Shown: positions 53,045 to 63,220 of the stretch, piece after piece
How the letters are laid out: the number at the start of each line of letters is the position of its first letter
How positions within the stretch are numbered: the stretch's first letter is position 1
Assembly (NCBI RefSeq): GCF_002355475.1
Contig: NZ_AP014862.1
Span: 2,418,001 to 2,482,000, forward strand
DNA from: Pseudomonas furukawaii
Lineage (GTDB): Bacteria > Pseudomonadota > Gammaproteobacteria > Pseudomonadales > Pseudomonadaceae
Length of the DNA stretch: 64,000 nt
Reading direction: 5' to 3'
Made by a program: the position numbers and the translations under genes
The notes under the pieces: generated by a model
What the model was told of the DNA's origin: nothing
What the model saw: the letters and a program-made list of their open reading frames with translations, nothing else
Database searches by the model: none

Positions 53045-53896
53045 ATGACTTTTTCACAAACCCCATCCTCTCTGCTGACGCTCTCCGAGGCCGACAAGAG
53101 TCCGCTGAGCATTCGCGCCAAGGCGCTGGTGTTCGTCGACCCGCATTCGCGCCGGCTGCGTGAGCAGGCCGAGGCGCTGGCGCCGGGCGGACAGCCGCTG
53201 CTGATCGTCGGTGAAACCGGTACCGGCAAGGAATTGCTGGCTCGTTATATCCATCGCCAGAGCGAGCGCGGCGGCCTGTTCGTCGCGGTCAGCTGTGCGG
53301 CGATCAGCCCGAAATGGGGCGAGGCGGAACTGTTCGGTCATGCTGCCGGCGCCCATGTCGGCTCGGTCAGCAGCCGTGCCGGCTGGTTCGGCTCGGCCAA
53401 TGGCGGCACGCTCTACCTGGACGAGATCGCCGATTTGCCGCGCCCCTTGCAGGCCAGGTTGCTGACGGCCCTGGAGACCCGCGAGGTCTATCGCGTCGGC
53501 GCCAGCCAGGCGATGCCGGTGGATGTGCGCCTGTTGGCGGCGAGCAGCATCGACCTGGCACGCGCGGTGGTCGCCGGCACGTTCGACGAGCGTCTGTACG
53601 CCTATCTGCGGGACGGCCAGTTGCTGTTCCCGGCATTGCGCCAGCGGGTCGGTGACATCCTGCCGCTGGCGGAGTACTTCCTCGGTGTCCATGCGCAGCG
53701 CCTCGGCCTGAACATTTCCCCGATCGGTGAAGAGGCGCAGGCACTCCTGGAGGCGTATGCCTGGCCCGGCAATACCCGCGAACTGGAGAACGTCATCCAC
53801 TTCGCCCTGCTGCTGGCCGGTCACTCGGCCATCGGCCCCGAACACCTGCTGTTTCGAGGGGCGTCCCGGCCTGTTCAGGCTAGGGTGGCGCTCTGA
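53045..53896 (+). CDS. AAA+ regulator of the sigma-54 activator type, lacking GAFTGA and HTH
   Basis: 283 residues from the ATG at 53045 (GGAG eight bases upstream; ATGs at 53024 and 53030 are alternatives). AAA+ motifs: Walker A GETGTGKE at 56-63, Walker B GTLYLDEIAD at 121-130, sensor I region VDVRLLAASS, and the ENV-like WPGNTRELENVIHF end. The loop that touches sigma-54, normally GAFTGA, reads GAHVGS at 102-107, and the chain stops after the AAA+ lid with no Fis-type HTH. It resembles SfnR-type regulators of sulfur genes. It may modulate another activator instead of acting alone. It sits after the sulfonate operon, behind two terminators. Confidence 0.82.
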   Translation: MTFSQTPSSLLTLSEADKSPLSIRAKALVFVDPHSRRLREQAEALAPGGQPLLIVGETGTGKELLARYIHRQSERGGLFVAVSCAAISPKWGEAELFGHAAGAHVGSVSSRAGWFGSANGGTLYLDEIADLPRPLQARLLTALETREVYRVGASQAMPVDVRLLAASSIDLARAVVAGTFDERLYAYLRDGQLLFPALRQRVGDILPLAEYFLGVHAQRLGLNISPIGEEAQALLEAYAWPGNTRELENVIHFALLLAGHSAIGPEHLLFRGASRPVQARVAL

Positions 53897-54088
53897 CACC
53901 CGTGATGCGTGGCCCGTCGCAAGGCCAGAAGCGCCGCCTGACCGCCGATACGCAACCTCAGCGGTCCTGCGGTCGCTCTCCAGGGCTATGCTGACCGGGA
54001 CACCGGAAAGGGAATCCCGCGAGGGGTTGGCGAGCCTGCCGGGCTGGCCAGGGCGCCGTGATTCAGCATGCACTGCGAGGTAAACGGG

Positions 54089-54778
54089 ATGAAGCGCCAT
54101 TGTTCGATTGAAATCCCCATTGCCGATCGGAAGGCAGCTGGCCAGGCGCTGGCTCCGCTGTTGAATGCCTACCGTGGCCGGGCCAACACCCTTGTGCTGG
54201 CCTTGCCACGGGGCGGCGTTCCCGTGGCATACGAGATTGCGATGGCCCTGGGATTGCGCCTGGATCTGATGCCGGTGCGCAAGTTGGGTGTGCCGTTCCA
54301 CGAGGAACTGGCCATGGGGGCCATCGCCAGCGGTGGTGTCCGCTACCTGAACACCGATGTGGTGAACACGCATCGCATCGACGGCTCCACGCAGGAGGCG
54401 GCCGTGGAGCGCGAGCTCAAGGAGCTGAATCGCCGTGAGCGGGCCTATCGAGGCGACCATCCGCTGCCGGACCTGCGTGACCAGCAGGTGATCCTGGTGG
54501 ATGACGGGCTTGCCACCGGTGCCACCATGCGGGCGGCCATTCAGGCGGTTCGCGACCGGGGTGCCGCCCGGGTGATAGTCGCCGTTCCCGTGGCGCCGAG
54601 CGACACCCTGGCCGAACTGCGCGAGGAGGTGGACGAGGTGGCTTGTCCCTTCGTGCCCCAATGGTTTAGCGCAATCGGCTGCTGGTACATCGATTTCTCC
54701 CAGGTCGCGGATCACGAGGTGATCGACCTGCTGAAGAATGCCTGGGGACGCGATCTCCAGGTGCGCACCCAGTCCTGA
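54089..54778 (+). CDS. Phosphoribosyltransferase-domain protein
   Basis: 229 residues from the ATG at 54089 (CGAGGTAAACGGG upstream). The PRPP-binding motif is VILVDDGLATGATM near residue 140, and LVLALPRGGVPVAYEI is the early strand-loop region. Proteins of this two-part type with an RGGVPVA start are widespread and poorly characterised; they are not the purine or uracil salvage enzymes proper. Neighbours give no clear pathway. Confidence 0.82.
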   Translation: MKRHCSIEIPIADRKAAGQALAPLLNAYRGRANTLVLALPRGGVPVAYEIAMALGLRLDLMPVRKLGVPFHEELAMGAIASGGVRYLNTDVVNTHRIDGSTQEAAVERELKELNRRERAYRGDHPLPDLRDQQVILVDDGLATGATMRAAIQAVRDRGAARVIVAVPVAPSDTLAELREEVDEVACPFVPQWFSAIGCWYIDFSQVADHEVIDLLKNAWGRDLQVRTQS

Positions 54779-54827
54779 CGCACTGGCCCGCGTGCCCTTG
54801 GTGGGGATGGCCTGAGCGCCTGGCCCG

Positions 54828-55781
54828 CTAGCCGGCCGGTTTGGCGTCGCCGGTCAGCCAGCCGAACAGGCGCTCGGTGTCCTCCCGTCGGCACAGCTCG
54901 CTGCCTTCGGTCATGATCGCCGCTGTACCGGCCGCCACGCCGTAGCGCGCCGCCTCGGACCAGCCCGCTCCGGAGGCGTGCTTGAGCACCATCGCCGCCA
55001 GCAGGCTGTCGCCAGCGCCCACCGTGCTGCGCCGTGGCACCGTGGGCGCCGGGATGCGTTCGCAGAGCGCGGCGGTCACCAGCAGCGCACCCTGCGCGCC
55101 GAGGGAAACCAGCACCGCTTCCGTGCGTCCGGCCACCACCAGGTCCCTGGCCAGTCGGGTCAGGTGCTCAGGTCCGGTGATGGGCTCAGCTGCCATGGCG
55201 GACAGTTCGTCGAGGTTGGGCTTGATCAGCAGCAGGCCGCCGCACGCCAGCATCTGGCGCAGCGCGTCGCCCGTGCTGTCCACCACGCAGCGGCTGCCGC
55301 GTCGTCGGGCCTGCTCCAGTAGCTGCGGCAGGAAGTCCGCCGCCAGCCCTTCCGGCAGGCTGCCGCTGATGACCAGGTAGTCCGCCAGGGGCGCCCTGTC
55401 CAGGGCCGACAGCACCGCGGCCTGCTCCTGGGCGGAAAGGGGACTGCCGGGAAGCACGAACCGGTACTGCTGGCCGTCGGCCTGGTTGGTCAGGTTGATG
55501 CACTCGCGGGTCCAACTGGCCGTGGGGACCGCCTGGCGGGGAACGCCCTCGGCATCGAGCAGGTCGAGCAGGTGCGCGCCGGTGGAGCCCCCGACGGGAA
55601 AGAGCGCCAACGCCTCGCCGCCGAGCCGTCGGATCGCCCGCGCCACATTGATCCCACCCCCTCCAGGCGCGTACACCGGCGGGCTGCAGCGCAGCTTGTC
55701 ATGGGGGCTCAGGCGAGGAACCGCCGTGGCCATGTCCAGGGCGGGATTCAGGGTAAGGGTCAGGATGCGCTGGGCGGCCAT
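54828..55781 (-). CDS. PfkB-family sugar-phosphate kinase
   Basis: 317 residues of the PfkB/ribokinase fold: PGGGGINVARAIRRLGG in the N-terminal signature and the C-terminal DTxGAGD box as STVGAGDSLLAAMV with the catalytic Asp. It is close to the 6-phosphofructokinase II/1-phosphofructokinase/tagatose-6-phosphate kinase branch. Pseudomonads generally lack the main 6-phosphofructokinase, so a PfkB protein with this activity would be notable, but substrate cannot be decided here. It converges with the upstream phosphoribosyltransferase gene. Confidence 0.85.
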   Translation of the reverse strand: MAAQRILTLTLNPALDMATAVPRLSPHDKLRCSPPVYAPGGGGINVARAIRRLGGEALALFPVGGSTGAHLLDLLDAEGVPRQAVPTASWTRECINLTNQADGQQYRFVLPGSPLSAQEQAAVLSALDRAPLADYLVISGSLPEGLAADFLPQLLEQARRRGSRCVVDSTGDALRQMLACGGLLLIKPNLDELSAMAAEPITGPEHLTRLARDLVVAGRTEAVLVSLGAQGALLVTAALCERIPAPTVPRRSTVGAGDSLLAAMVLKHASGAGWSEAARYGVAAGTAAIMTEGSELCRREDTERLFGWLTGDAKPAG

Positions 55782-55892
55782 GGCGGATACTTCCAGACGG
55801 TGAGGTCTGGTTTCAGCCTAGGCGATGCCCGGGAGCGCGCGAGCGCCGCCGGCCCAAGGCATAATCCCGTCTTTGCCCTCCAGGAGCCCCCC

Positions 55893-56501
55893 ATGCTGCT
55901 CGATTTCTCCCAGCTGGCACCGCTGGACGCCTACCGTTGGCTGGCCAATACCGTGACGCCCCGTCCCATCGCCTGGGTCTCCACCCTGTCGAAGGATGGC
56001 GTCAGCAACCTCGCGCCCTTCAGTTTCTTCCAGGTGATCAGCGACAACCCGGCCACCTTGCTGGTGAATATCAACACCCGCGCCGATGGCCAGCTCAAGG
56101 ACACGCTGCGCAACCTCCGCGACACCGGCGAGCTGGTGATCCAGCTGGTGTCCTTCGCCCAGGCCGAAGCGATGAACGCCAGCGCGGCCGGCCTGCCCCA
56201 TGGCGTCAGCGAGTTCGAGCACTGCGGTATCGCCACCCAGTCGTCGCTGCGGGTCCGGCCGCCGAGGGTGGCCGGAGCGCCGGTGGCCTTCGAGTGCCGG
56301 GTGGCGGAAGTGCAGCCCTATCCGCGCGCCAACCCCAACAGCCACCTGGTCTTCGCCGAGGTGCTGCTGGCCCATGTGGATGATGCGGTGGTCAACGAGG
56401 CGGGCCGGGTGGACCCCCATCGCCTGGACCTGGTGGGGCGCCTGGGTGGCAGTGCCTACACTCGTACCCTCGACACCTTCAACATGACGCGTCCGGCCTG
56501 A
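55893..56501 (+). CDS. Flavin reductase-like FMN-binding protein
   Basis: 202 residues from the ATG at 55893 (CAGGAG upstream). The split-barrel FMN-binding domain shows PRPIAWVSTLSKDGVSNLAPFSFF and the NINTRADGQLKDTLRN region. This family (DIM6/NTAB-like) binds FMN and often supplies reduced flavin to monooxygenases; here the partner is not adjacent. It converges with the P-type ATPase gene, whose stop is 12 bp away. Confidence 0.85.
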   Translation: MLLDFSQLAPLDAYRWLANTVTPRPIAWVSTLSKDGVSNLAPFSFFQVISDNPATLLVNINTRADGQLKDTLRNLRDTGELVIQLVSFAQAEAMNASAAGLPHGVSEFEHCGIATQSSLRVRPPRVAGAPVAFECRVAEVQPYPRANPNSHLVFAEVLLAHVDDAVVNEAGRVDPHRLDLVGRLGGSAYTRTLDTFNMTRPA

Positions 56502-56512
56502 GCCTCCGGCGA

Positions 56513-59191
56513 TCAGCGGCTCGCGCTGCGCGCGAGCTGCTGGCGCAGCCATTTGTCCATCTCGACGATGGCGCAGGTGGCCACCGCCGTGCCCAGGCAC
56601 CAGGCCCAGCCCAGGCCGTCGAGGCCCTGGGTGCCGAACAGGGCCTGGAACGCCGGTACGTAGGTGAAGGCGAGTTGCAGCAGCACCATCAGGCCCACCA
56701 TGCCCCACACCATGGGGTTGTCCCAGAGGCCGAAGCGCGCCGGGCCGCTCAGGCGCCGGCTGCTGAACAGGTAGCCGATCTCGCCGAACACCAGGGCGTT
56801 CACCGCCAGGGTCCGGCCGGCCTCCAGGGTCCAGCCCAGTTGCTGGGTATGGATGAACAGGCCGAGGCTGGCGACGGTCAGCAGCACCGACACCAGCAGG
56901 ATCTTCCACAGCAGCTCGCCGGATAGCAGCGGGGCCCTGGGGTCGCGGGGCGGACGGTCCATCAGGTCGTCCTCGGCGGGCTCGAAGGCGAGCGCCAGGG
57001 CCAGGGTGACGGCGGTGATCATGTTCACCCAGAGGATCTGCAGGGGCGTGATGGGCAGGGTCAGGCCCATCAGGATGGCGGTGAGCAGGACGATGGCCTG
57101 GGCGCCGTTGGTGGGCAGGATGAAGAGGATGGATTTCTTCAGGTTGTCGTAGACGGTCCGGCCTTCCTCCACCGCGTGGGCGATGGTGGCGAAGTTGTCA
57201 TCGGCCAGGACCATCTGCGCCGCCTCCTTGGCCGCCTCGGTGCCCTTGATGCCCATGGCCACGCCGATGTCGGCGCGTTTCAGGGCGGGTGAGTCGTTGA
57301 CCCCGTCGCCGGTCATGGCCACGCGCTCGCCGATGGCCTGGAGGCGTTCCACCAGGCGCAGCTTGTGGCTGGGGCTGGTGCGGGCGAAGACGCTGGTTTC
57401 CCGGAGCAGGGCATCCAGCTCGGCGTCGCTGAGGTCATCCAGGTCGGCGCCGGTCAGGGGCGTGCCGGCCGGCAGGCCGAGGCGTTCGGCGATGGCGGCG
57501 GCGGTGGCGGCGTGGTCGCCGGTGATCATCTTCACCTCGATGCCGGCGCTGTGGCATTCGGCGATGGCGCGGATGGCTTCCTCCCGGGGCGGATCGATCA
57601 TGCCCACCAGGCCCAGCAGCGCGAAGCCGCTTTCCAGGTCGCCGTGGTCCAGTTCCCGCTGGCCGCCGCCGACGTTGCGGCGGGCGAGGCCGATCATGCG
57701 CAGGCCGGCGGCGGCCCCTTCCTCCAGGACTTCATCCCAGATGCGCGGGTCCAGCGGCTCGGCGGCGTCATCCCGCCATTGCCGGTCGCACACTTCCAGC
57801 AGGCGCTCCGGTGCCCCGACGAGGTAGATCACCCCCTCGCCACGCTCGTCCCGGTGCAGGCTGGCCAGGTAGCGGCGCTCGGAGCTGAAGGGGATGGCAT
57901 CCATCCTCGGGCGGCGTTCGGACTCGTCGTCCGAATCCAGTTGCAGCTTGCCCGCCAGGGTCAGCAGGGCGGCTTCCGTGGGGTCGCCGGTGATGCACCA
58001 CTGGTCGTTCACCGCGCAGAGGCTGGCGCTGTTGGCCAGGAGGCCCGCGCGGGCCAGTTCGTGGAGGTCGTGGGCGAGGTCGGCGTCGGGGCTCACGTCG
58101 CCCTCGGGCGCATAGCCGACGCCGCTGACGTCGAAACGCCGTGCGGCCGTGTAGACACGCTGCACCGTCATTTCATTGCGGGTGAGGGTGCCGGTCTTGT
58201 CGGAACAGACCACGGTCACCGCGCCCAGGCTTTCCACGGCCGGAAGCCGGCGGATGATCGCCTGGCGCCGGGCCATGCGTTGCACGCCCAGGGCGAGGAT
58301 GATGGTCAGCACGGCCGGCAGTCCCTCGGGAATGGCCGCCACGGCGAGGCCCACGGCGGCCATCAGCATCTCGTCCGCGCCATAGCCCCGCAGCAGGACG
58401 CCGAAGGCGAAGGTGGCCGCCGCCAGGGCGAGGATGATCAGCGTCAGTTGCCGGGCGAAGCGCGCCATGTCGGCCAGCAGCGGGGTCTGCAACTGTTCCA
58501 CCGAACCCAGCAGGTGGCTGATGCGGCCCAGTTCAGTGTCCCCGGCGGTGGCCACCACCAGGCCGAGGCCGCTTCCGGCGCTTACCAGGGTGCCGGAGTA
58601 GGCCATGCTGTGGCGGTCGCCCAGGCTGGCGTGCTCCGCCACGGGCTGGCTGGTCTTGTCGGTGGGGACGGACTCGCCGGTGAGGGCGGCTTCCTCGATG
58701 CGCAGGTCGCGGGTTTCCAGCAGGCGCAGGTCGGCGGGTACCCGGTCGCCGGCCTCCAGCAGGACCAGGTCGCCGGGGACCAGGTCCTCCGCCGGCACCT
58801 GGCGCACCTCGCCACCTCGTTTCACCCGGCTGTCCAGGGTCAGCAGCTTCTGGATGGCGCGCATGGCCGATTCGGCCTTGCCTTCCTGGATGAAGCCCAC
58901 CACGGCATTGATCAGCACCACGCCGAAGATCACCGCGCTGTCCAGCCATTCTCCCAGAGCCAGTGTGACCAGGGTGGACGCCAGCAGGACATAGATCAGC
59001 AGGTTGTGGAACTGCAGCAGGAAACGCTTGAAGGGGCCCACGCCGGCTCGTTCCGGCAGGCGATTGGGGCCGTGGCTGGCGAGGCGGCGCTCGGCCTCCG
59101 CGGACTCCAGCCCGAGGGGTGTGCTGTCCAGCGCGTGCAGGCTGGCTTCGGCGCTCCGGGCGTGCCAGTGCGGCGGGGTGGGATGGGTCAT
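56513..59191 (-). CDS. P-type cation ATPase, PMR1/SERCA-like
   Basis: 892 residues. Landmarks: cation ATPase N-terminal domain, actuator motif TGES at 171-174, PEGLPA in the fourth membrane helix at 288-293, phosphorylated Asp331 in CSDKTGTLT, and the hinge [23 protein letters not shown] is the ion-binding signature of Ca2+- or Mn2+-type P2 ATPases, so it probably exports Ca2+ or Mn2+ from the cytoplasm, though bacterial members are weakly characterised. About ten membrane helices. The start ATG follows AAGGAGGCCGCC. Confidence 0.9.
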   Translation of the reverse strand: MTHPTPPHWHARSAEASLHALDSTPLGLESAEAERRLASHGPNRLPERAGVGPFKRFLLQFHNLLIYVLLASTLVTLALGEWLDSAVIFGVVLINAVVGFIQEGKAESAMRAIQKLLTLDSRVKRGGEVRQVPAEDLVPGDLVLLEAGDRVPADLRLLETRDLRIEEAALTGESVPTDKTSQPVAEHASLGDRHSMAYSGTLVSAGSGLGLVVATAGDTELGRISHLLGSVEQLQTPLLADMARFARQLTLIILALAAATFAFGVLLRGYGADEMLMAAVGLAVAAIPEGLPAVLTIILALGVQRMARRQAIIRRLPAVESLGAVTVVCSDKTGTLTRNEMTVQRVYTAARRFDVSGVGYAPEGDVSPDADLAHDLHELARAGLLANSASLCAVNDQWCITGDPTEAALLTLAGKLQLDSDDESERRPRMDAIPFSSERRYLASLHRDERGEGVIYLVGAPERLLEVCDRQWRDDAAEPLDPRIWDEVLEEGAAAGLRMIGLARRNVGGGQRELDHGDLESGFALLGLVGMIDPPREEAIRAIAECHSAGIEVKMITGDHAATAAAIAERLGLPAGTPLTGADLDDLSDAELDALLRETSVFARTSPSHKLRLVERLQAIGERVAMTGDGVNDSPALKRADIGVAMGIKGTEAAKEAAQMVLADDNFATIAHAVEEGRTVYDNLKKSILFILPTNGAQAIVLLTAILMGLTLPITPLQILWVNMITAVTLALALAFEPAEDDLMDRPPRDPRAPLLSGELLWKILLVSVLLTVASLGLFIHTQQLGWTLEAGRTLAVNALVFGEIGYLFSSRRLSGPARFGLWDNPMVWGMVGLMVLLQLAFTYVPAFQALFGTQGLDGLGWAWCLGTAVATCAIVEMDKWLRQQLARSASR

Positions 59192-59455
59192 GGCGGCCTC
59201 CTTGGCGAATCTGTTGCTTAGCCTAGATCTGTCAGTTCCATGGCGTATTGGCGTAGGTCATTTCTGAAGAACTTGCTTAGCCCGCTTGGAAAACGATCCA
59301 GAAGCGACCTTCATTTAGTCAAAAACAGCATGGCGCCCGAGGTTGGCAGGAATGTGGCTTGTCGCCACTATCCCGCAGCTCCTAAGGTCGGCCGATAAAG
59401 GAAGCGGATAGCGTTTCGCGTCCATGCAGTCGTCGCCTTGCGGGGAGGTTGGAGC

Positions 59456-61420
59456 ATGTGGACTGTCGTACAACGTGGGCTGGCCAGCCTGAGTACCGCC
59501 AACAAGCTGATGCTGGGATTCGGCACCGTGCTGCTGCTGACGCTGGTGGTGGCCGCCACCGGCTTCACCGCGCTGCGTGCGGTGGATGAACGGGCCCGCC
59601 TGCTGGAGGAGATGCGCGCCATCAGTGGCGATGTGGCGGCCATGCGCGGGACGGAGAAGGACTACGCCATCAGCGGCGACGGAAAGCGGGCCGACGCGCT
59701 GCGCCAGCAGGCCGATGCCGTGGTGGCCCGCAGCGAGGCCCTGGCGGGGCGGCTCCAGGGGCCGGGGCGCGAAGCCCTGGCCGAGGTGTCCCAGGCGATG
59801 GCCGAGTACCGGGCCGCCTTCGATCGCTACGTGGAGCTGGCGGATAACCAGCGGCTGTCCCTGGAAGCGGCCAACTGGCTGGTGGTCAGCGCATCCAACA
59901 GCCTCGACGTGCTGCAGAGCGGCCTCAATGAGGATGGCGTCGACCTGCTCAAGCGTTCCCAGGGCGCGGAGGGCGCGGACCTGGTGACCCAGGGTGGACA
60001 GATCAGCCGGGTCTACCAGTTGCTGTTGCAGGCCCTCAACCAGGCCCGCCAGCGCCTGGAGCAGAGCCGCACGTCCGGTGAGGCGGTCGCCCCGGAAATC
60101 CAGGAGGCCCTGGATGCGCAGAAGCAGGCCGCCGAGCTGCGCGATGCCATGCAGGACCCGGGGTACGCCGCCGTGCTCACCGAGGTCATCGGCAATGTCG
60201 ATTCGTTCAACGAACGGCTCAAGGAATACACCGGCATCCTCGAACAGCAGCGACGCGAGTACGCCCACCTGGCCAGCCAGGCCGAGCGCGTCGTGCAGGC
60301 CGTGGAGCGGGCTTACGAGCAGCAGAAGGCCGCCATGCAGCGACAGCAGGACAGCAGCTCGGCGCTGATCCTCCTGGCCGCCGCCCTGGCCCTGGCGATC
60401 GGCCTCGCGGCCACCCTGGTGATCAGCCTGGCCATCGTCCGGCCGCTGCGCCGGGTGATCGGTCTCGCCCGGCAGATCGCCGACGGCGACCTCAGTGCCC
60501 GCATCGAGGTGCAGCGCCGCGACGAGATCGGCCAGTTGCTGGAGGCCATGGCGGGCATGTCGGCCAATCTGCGGGACATGGTGGGACGCCTGCAGGGCGG
60601 GGTGGCGCAGATCTCCGCCTCGGCCCAGGCGCTGTCCAGCGTCACCGAGCAGACCCGTGTCGGGGTGAATGGCCAGAAGGAAGAAACCGACCAGGTGGCC
60701 ACCGCCATGAGCCAGATGGCCGCCACCGTGCAGGAGGTGGCGCGCAACGCCGAAGCCGCCGCCAGTTCCACCGAGGCCGCCGACCAGCGCGTCAGCAGCG
60801 GCAGCCGGGTGGTGCGCCAGACCCTGGAGCGGATCGACCAGCTGGCCCGGGCGATGGAGGAGAGCACCGCCAGCATCCAGCGGCTCAGCCAGGACACCCA
60901 GAGCATCGGCACCGTGCTGGACGTGATCAAGAGCGTCGCCGAGCAGACCAACCTGCTGGCGCTGAACGCCGCCATCGAGGCGGCCCGGGCCGGCGACCAG
61001 GGGCGGGGATTCGCCGTGGTGGCCGACGAGGTACGGGCCCTGGCCCGGCGCACCCGGCAATCCACCGAGGAGATCGAGCGGCTTATCGCCACCCTGCGCG
61101 AGGGCGTGCGCAGCTCGGTTGAACACATGCAGCAGAGCGGCGCGCTGGTGGGGCTCACGGTGCAGGATGCCGGTCTCACCGAGGAAGCCCTGGCGGGCAT
61201 CGCCGAGGCGGTGAACCTGATCCACCAGATGAACCAGCAGATCGCCGCGGCGGCGGAACAGCAGAGCGCCGTGGCCGAGGAGATCAACCGCAGCGTCACC
61301 AGCATCCGCGACGTGGCCGACCAGTCCGCCCTGGCCATGGAGGAAACCGCGTCCTCCAGCGTGCAGCTGGCGCGCCTGGGCAACGAACTGCAGGGGATGG
61401 CCTCCAGCTTCCGCCTCTGA
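59456..61420 (+). CDS. Methyl-accepting chemotaxis protein with HBM-type sensor
   Basis: 654 residues from the ATG at 59456 (GGGGAGGTTGGAGC upstream). Membrane helix 1 at about 17-37, a large periplasmic all-helical sensor of about 250 residues, helix 2 at about 300-325, HAMP ([20 protein letters not shown]) and the signalling domain with the hairpin [20 protein letters not shown]. The long helical sensor fits the helical bimodular (HBM) type, known in Pseudomonas for organic acids such as TCA intermediates. Ligand not readable from sequence. No other chemotaxis genes are nearby. Confidence 0.92.
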   Translation: MWTVVQRGLASLSTANKLMLGFGTVLLLTLVVAATGFTALRAVDERARLLEEMRAISGDVAAMRGTEKDYAISGDGKRADALRQQADAVVARSEALAGRLQGPGREALAEVSQAMAEYRAAFDRYVELADNQRLSLEAANWLVVSASNSLDVLQSGLNEDGVDLLKRSQGAEGADLVTQGGQISRVYQLLLQALNQARQRLEQSRTSGEAVAPEIQEALDAQKQAAELRDAMQDPGYAAVLTEVIGNVDSFNERLKEYTGILEQQRREYAHLASQAERVVQAVERAYEQQKAAMQRQQDSSSALILLAAALALAIGLAATLVISLAIVRPLRRVIGLARQIADGDLSARIEVQRRDEIGQLLEAMAGMSANLRDMVGRLQGGVAQISASAQALSSVTEQTRVGVNGQKEETDQVATAMSQMAATVQEVARNAEAAASSTEAADQRVSSGSRVVRQTLERIDQLARAMEESTASIQRLSQDTQSIGTVLDVIKSVAEQTNLLALNAAIEAARAGDQGRGFAVVADEVRALARRTRQSTEEIERLIATLREGVRSSVEHMQQSGALVGLTVQDAGLTEEALAGIAEAVNLIHQMNQQIAAAAEQQSAVAEEINRSVTSIRDVADQSALAMEETASSSVQLARLGNELQGMASSFRL

Positions 61421-61527
61421 AGCGCTCGCGCCGGGGGAGGGCGGGAATATCTGCAGGATCCGGCATTCCGTCACCCGGTCCGGCGCCCTAGAATGGTGCC
61501 CCTGTCCAACCGGCCTGGAGTGTCGCG

Positions 61528-62148
61528 ATGCTGAAGATCTGGGGGCGAATCAATTCCACCAACGTGCGCAAGGCGCTCTGGGCCGCCGAGGAGGCCGGCG
61601 TCGCCTACGAGCGGCAGGACGCCGGCGGTGCCTTCGGCCGGGTCAACGACGCCGCCTACCGGGCCCTCAACCCCAACGGACTGGTGCCCCTGATCGAGGA
61701 CCACGGCCTGGTGCTCTGGGAGTCCAACGCCATCGTCCGCTACCTGGCCGCGCGCTACGCCGCCGGCAGCCTCTACCCGGAGTCGCCGGTGCAGCGTGCC
61801 GAGGGCGACAAGTGGATGGACTGGGCCACCTCCAGTTTCGCCGGGCCTTTCCGGGATCTGTTCTGGGGCACCCTGCGCACGCCGCCGGCCGAGCGTGATC
61901 CGGCACGGATCGAGGCCGCCCTCGATCGCTGCGGCGAACTGCTGGCGATCCCCGACCGAGCCCTGGCCCAGCGGCCTTATCTCTCCGGCGAAGCCTTCGC
62001 CATGGGGGACATTCCCCTGGGCTGCTTCGCCTACGCCTGGTTCGAGATGCCCATCCAGCGGCCCGACCTGCCGCACCTCGAGGCCTGGTACCAGCGCCTG
62101 CAGGACCGCCCGGCCTACCGCAAGGCGGTGATGACGGCGCTGACCTGA
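61528..62148 (+). CDS. Glutathione S-transferase, GstB-like
   Basis: 206 residues. The N-terminal thioredoxin-like domain has the Ser-type active site (WGRINSTNVRKALWAAEE) and the glutathione-binding NPNGLVPLIED and LWESNAIVRYLA motifs. The C-terminal helical domain follows. The INSTNVRK start is typical of GstB-like transferases of proteobacteria. Substrate unknown. Standalone gene 107 bp after the chemoreceptor. Confidence 0.9.
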   Translation: MLKIWGRINSTNVRKALWAAEEAGVAYERQDAGGAFGRVNDAAYRALNPNGLVPLIEDHGLVLWESNAIVRYLAARYAAGSLYPESPVQRAEGDKWMDWATSSFAGPFRDLFWGTLRTPPAERDPARIEAALDRCGELLAIPDRALAQRPYLSGEAFAMGDIPLGCFAYAWFEMPIQRPDLPHLEAWYQRLQDRPAYRKAVMTALT

Positions 62149-62287
62149 GACGGGTCGGCATCGACGCGCCTGTCCGGGTTCGCCGAGCCGCCCCACTGAA
62201 CCTAGGCTGATGGGCAGCGATGCGCGGTTGATTTCGCGCCCATCCGACCTTATTTAGCTCCTTCCCCATGAAGCAGACGAATCCATC

Positions 62288-63220
62288 ATGAGTTCCGCCC
62301 TGTCCATCCGGCAGTTGACCAAGACCTACGGCAACGGCTTCCAGGCCCTCAAGGGCATCGACCTGGAAGTGGCCGAAGGCGACTTCTTCGCCTTGCTCGG
62401 CCCCAACGGCGCCGGCAAATCCACCACCATCGGCATCCTGTCCACCCTGGTGAACAAGACCAGCGGCAGCGTGAGCGTGTTCGGCCACGACCTGGACAAG
62501 GAGCCCTACGCGCTGAAGCGCTGCCTGGGCGTGGTGCCCCAGGAATTCAACTTCAACCAGTTCGAGAAGGTCTTCGACATCGTCGTCACCCAGGCCGGTT
62601 ACTACGGCATCCCGGCGAAGATCGCCAAGGAGCGCGCCGAGCGCTACCTGACCCAGCTGGGCCTGTGGGACAAGCGCAATTCGGCGTCCCGCGAGCTGTC
62701 CGGGGGCATGAAGCGGCGCCTGATGATCGCCCGCGCGCTGATCCACGAGCCACGCCTGTTGATCCTCGACGAACCCACCGCCGGCGTGGACATCGAGCTG
62801 CGGCGCTCCATGTGGAGCTTCCTCACCGAACTGAACGAGCAGGGGATCACCATCATCCTCACCACCCACTACCTGGAAGAGGCCGAGCAGCTCTGCCGCA
62901 ACATCGGCATCATCGACCACGGCCGCATCGTCGAGAACACCAGCATGAAGGAGTTGCTGAAGAAGCTGCACAAGGAAACCTTCCTGCTGGACCTCAAGGA
63001 GCCCCTGGAGGTGCTGCCCCAGCTCAACGGCTACCCGGTCGAGCTGGTGGATGACCACACCCTGGAAGTGCAGGTGGAGAAGAGCCAGGGCCTGACCGAA
63101 CTGTTCCGGCAACTGGCGGCGCTGAACATCGACGTGCTGAGCATGCGCAACAAGTCCAATCGCCTGGAGGAGCTGTTCGTGTCCCTGGTGGAGAAAAACC
63201 TGGCGAAGGTGGCCGTATGA
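62288..63220 (+). CDS. ABC transporter ATP-binding protein, ABC-2 exporter type (YadG-like)
   Basis: 310 residues. Walker A GPNGAGKST, Q loop in VVPQEFNFNQFEKV, signature LSGGMKRRLMIARALI, Walker B LLILDEPTAGVD, switch His in TTHYLEEAEQL. The long C-terminal part (about 220-310) is usual for YadG/CcmA-like ATPases of ABC-2 exporters. It overlaps the permease gene by ATGA, forming a two-gene exporter. Substrate unknown. Confidence 0.92.
   Translation: MSSALSIRQLTKTYGNGFQALKGIDLEVAEGDFFALLGPNGAGKSTTIGILSTLVNKTSGSVSVFGHDLDKEPYALKRCLGVVPQEFNFNQFEKVFDIVVTQAGYYGIPAKIAKERAERYLTQLGLWDKRNSASRELSGGMKRRLMIARALIHEPRLLILDEPTAGVDIELRRSMWSFLTELNEQGITIILTTHYLEEAEQLCRNIGIIDHGRIVENTSMKELLKKLHKETFLLDLKEPLEVLPQLNGYPVELVDDHTLEVQVEKSQGLTELFRQLAALNIDVLSMRNKSNRLEELFVSLVEKNLAKVAV

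Noticed and set aside
57365-59221. 618-codon frame antisense to the P-type ATPase
   Set aside because: Shadow frame rich in Ala, Gly, Gln and His; all ATPase motifs are on the minus strand.
59315-61474. 719-codon frame antisense to the chemoreceptor
   Set aside because: Leu/Gln/His-rich shadow typical of antisense to high-GC coding DNA; the chemoreceptor on the plus strand is unambiguous.
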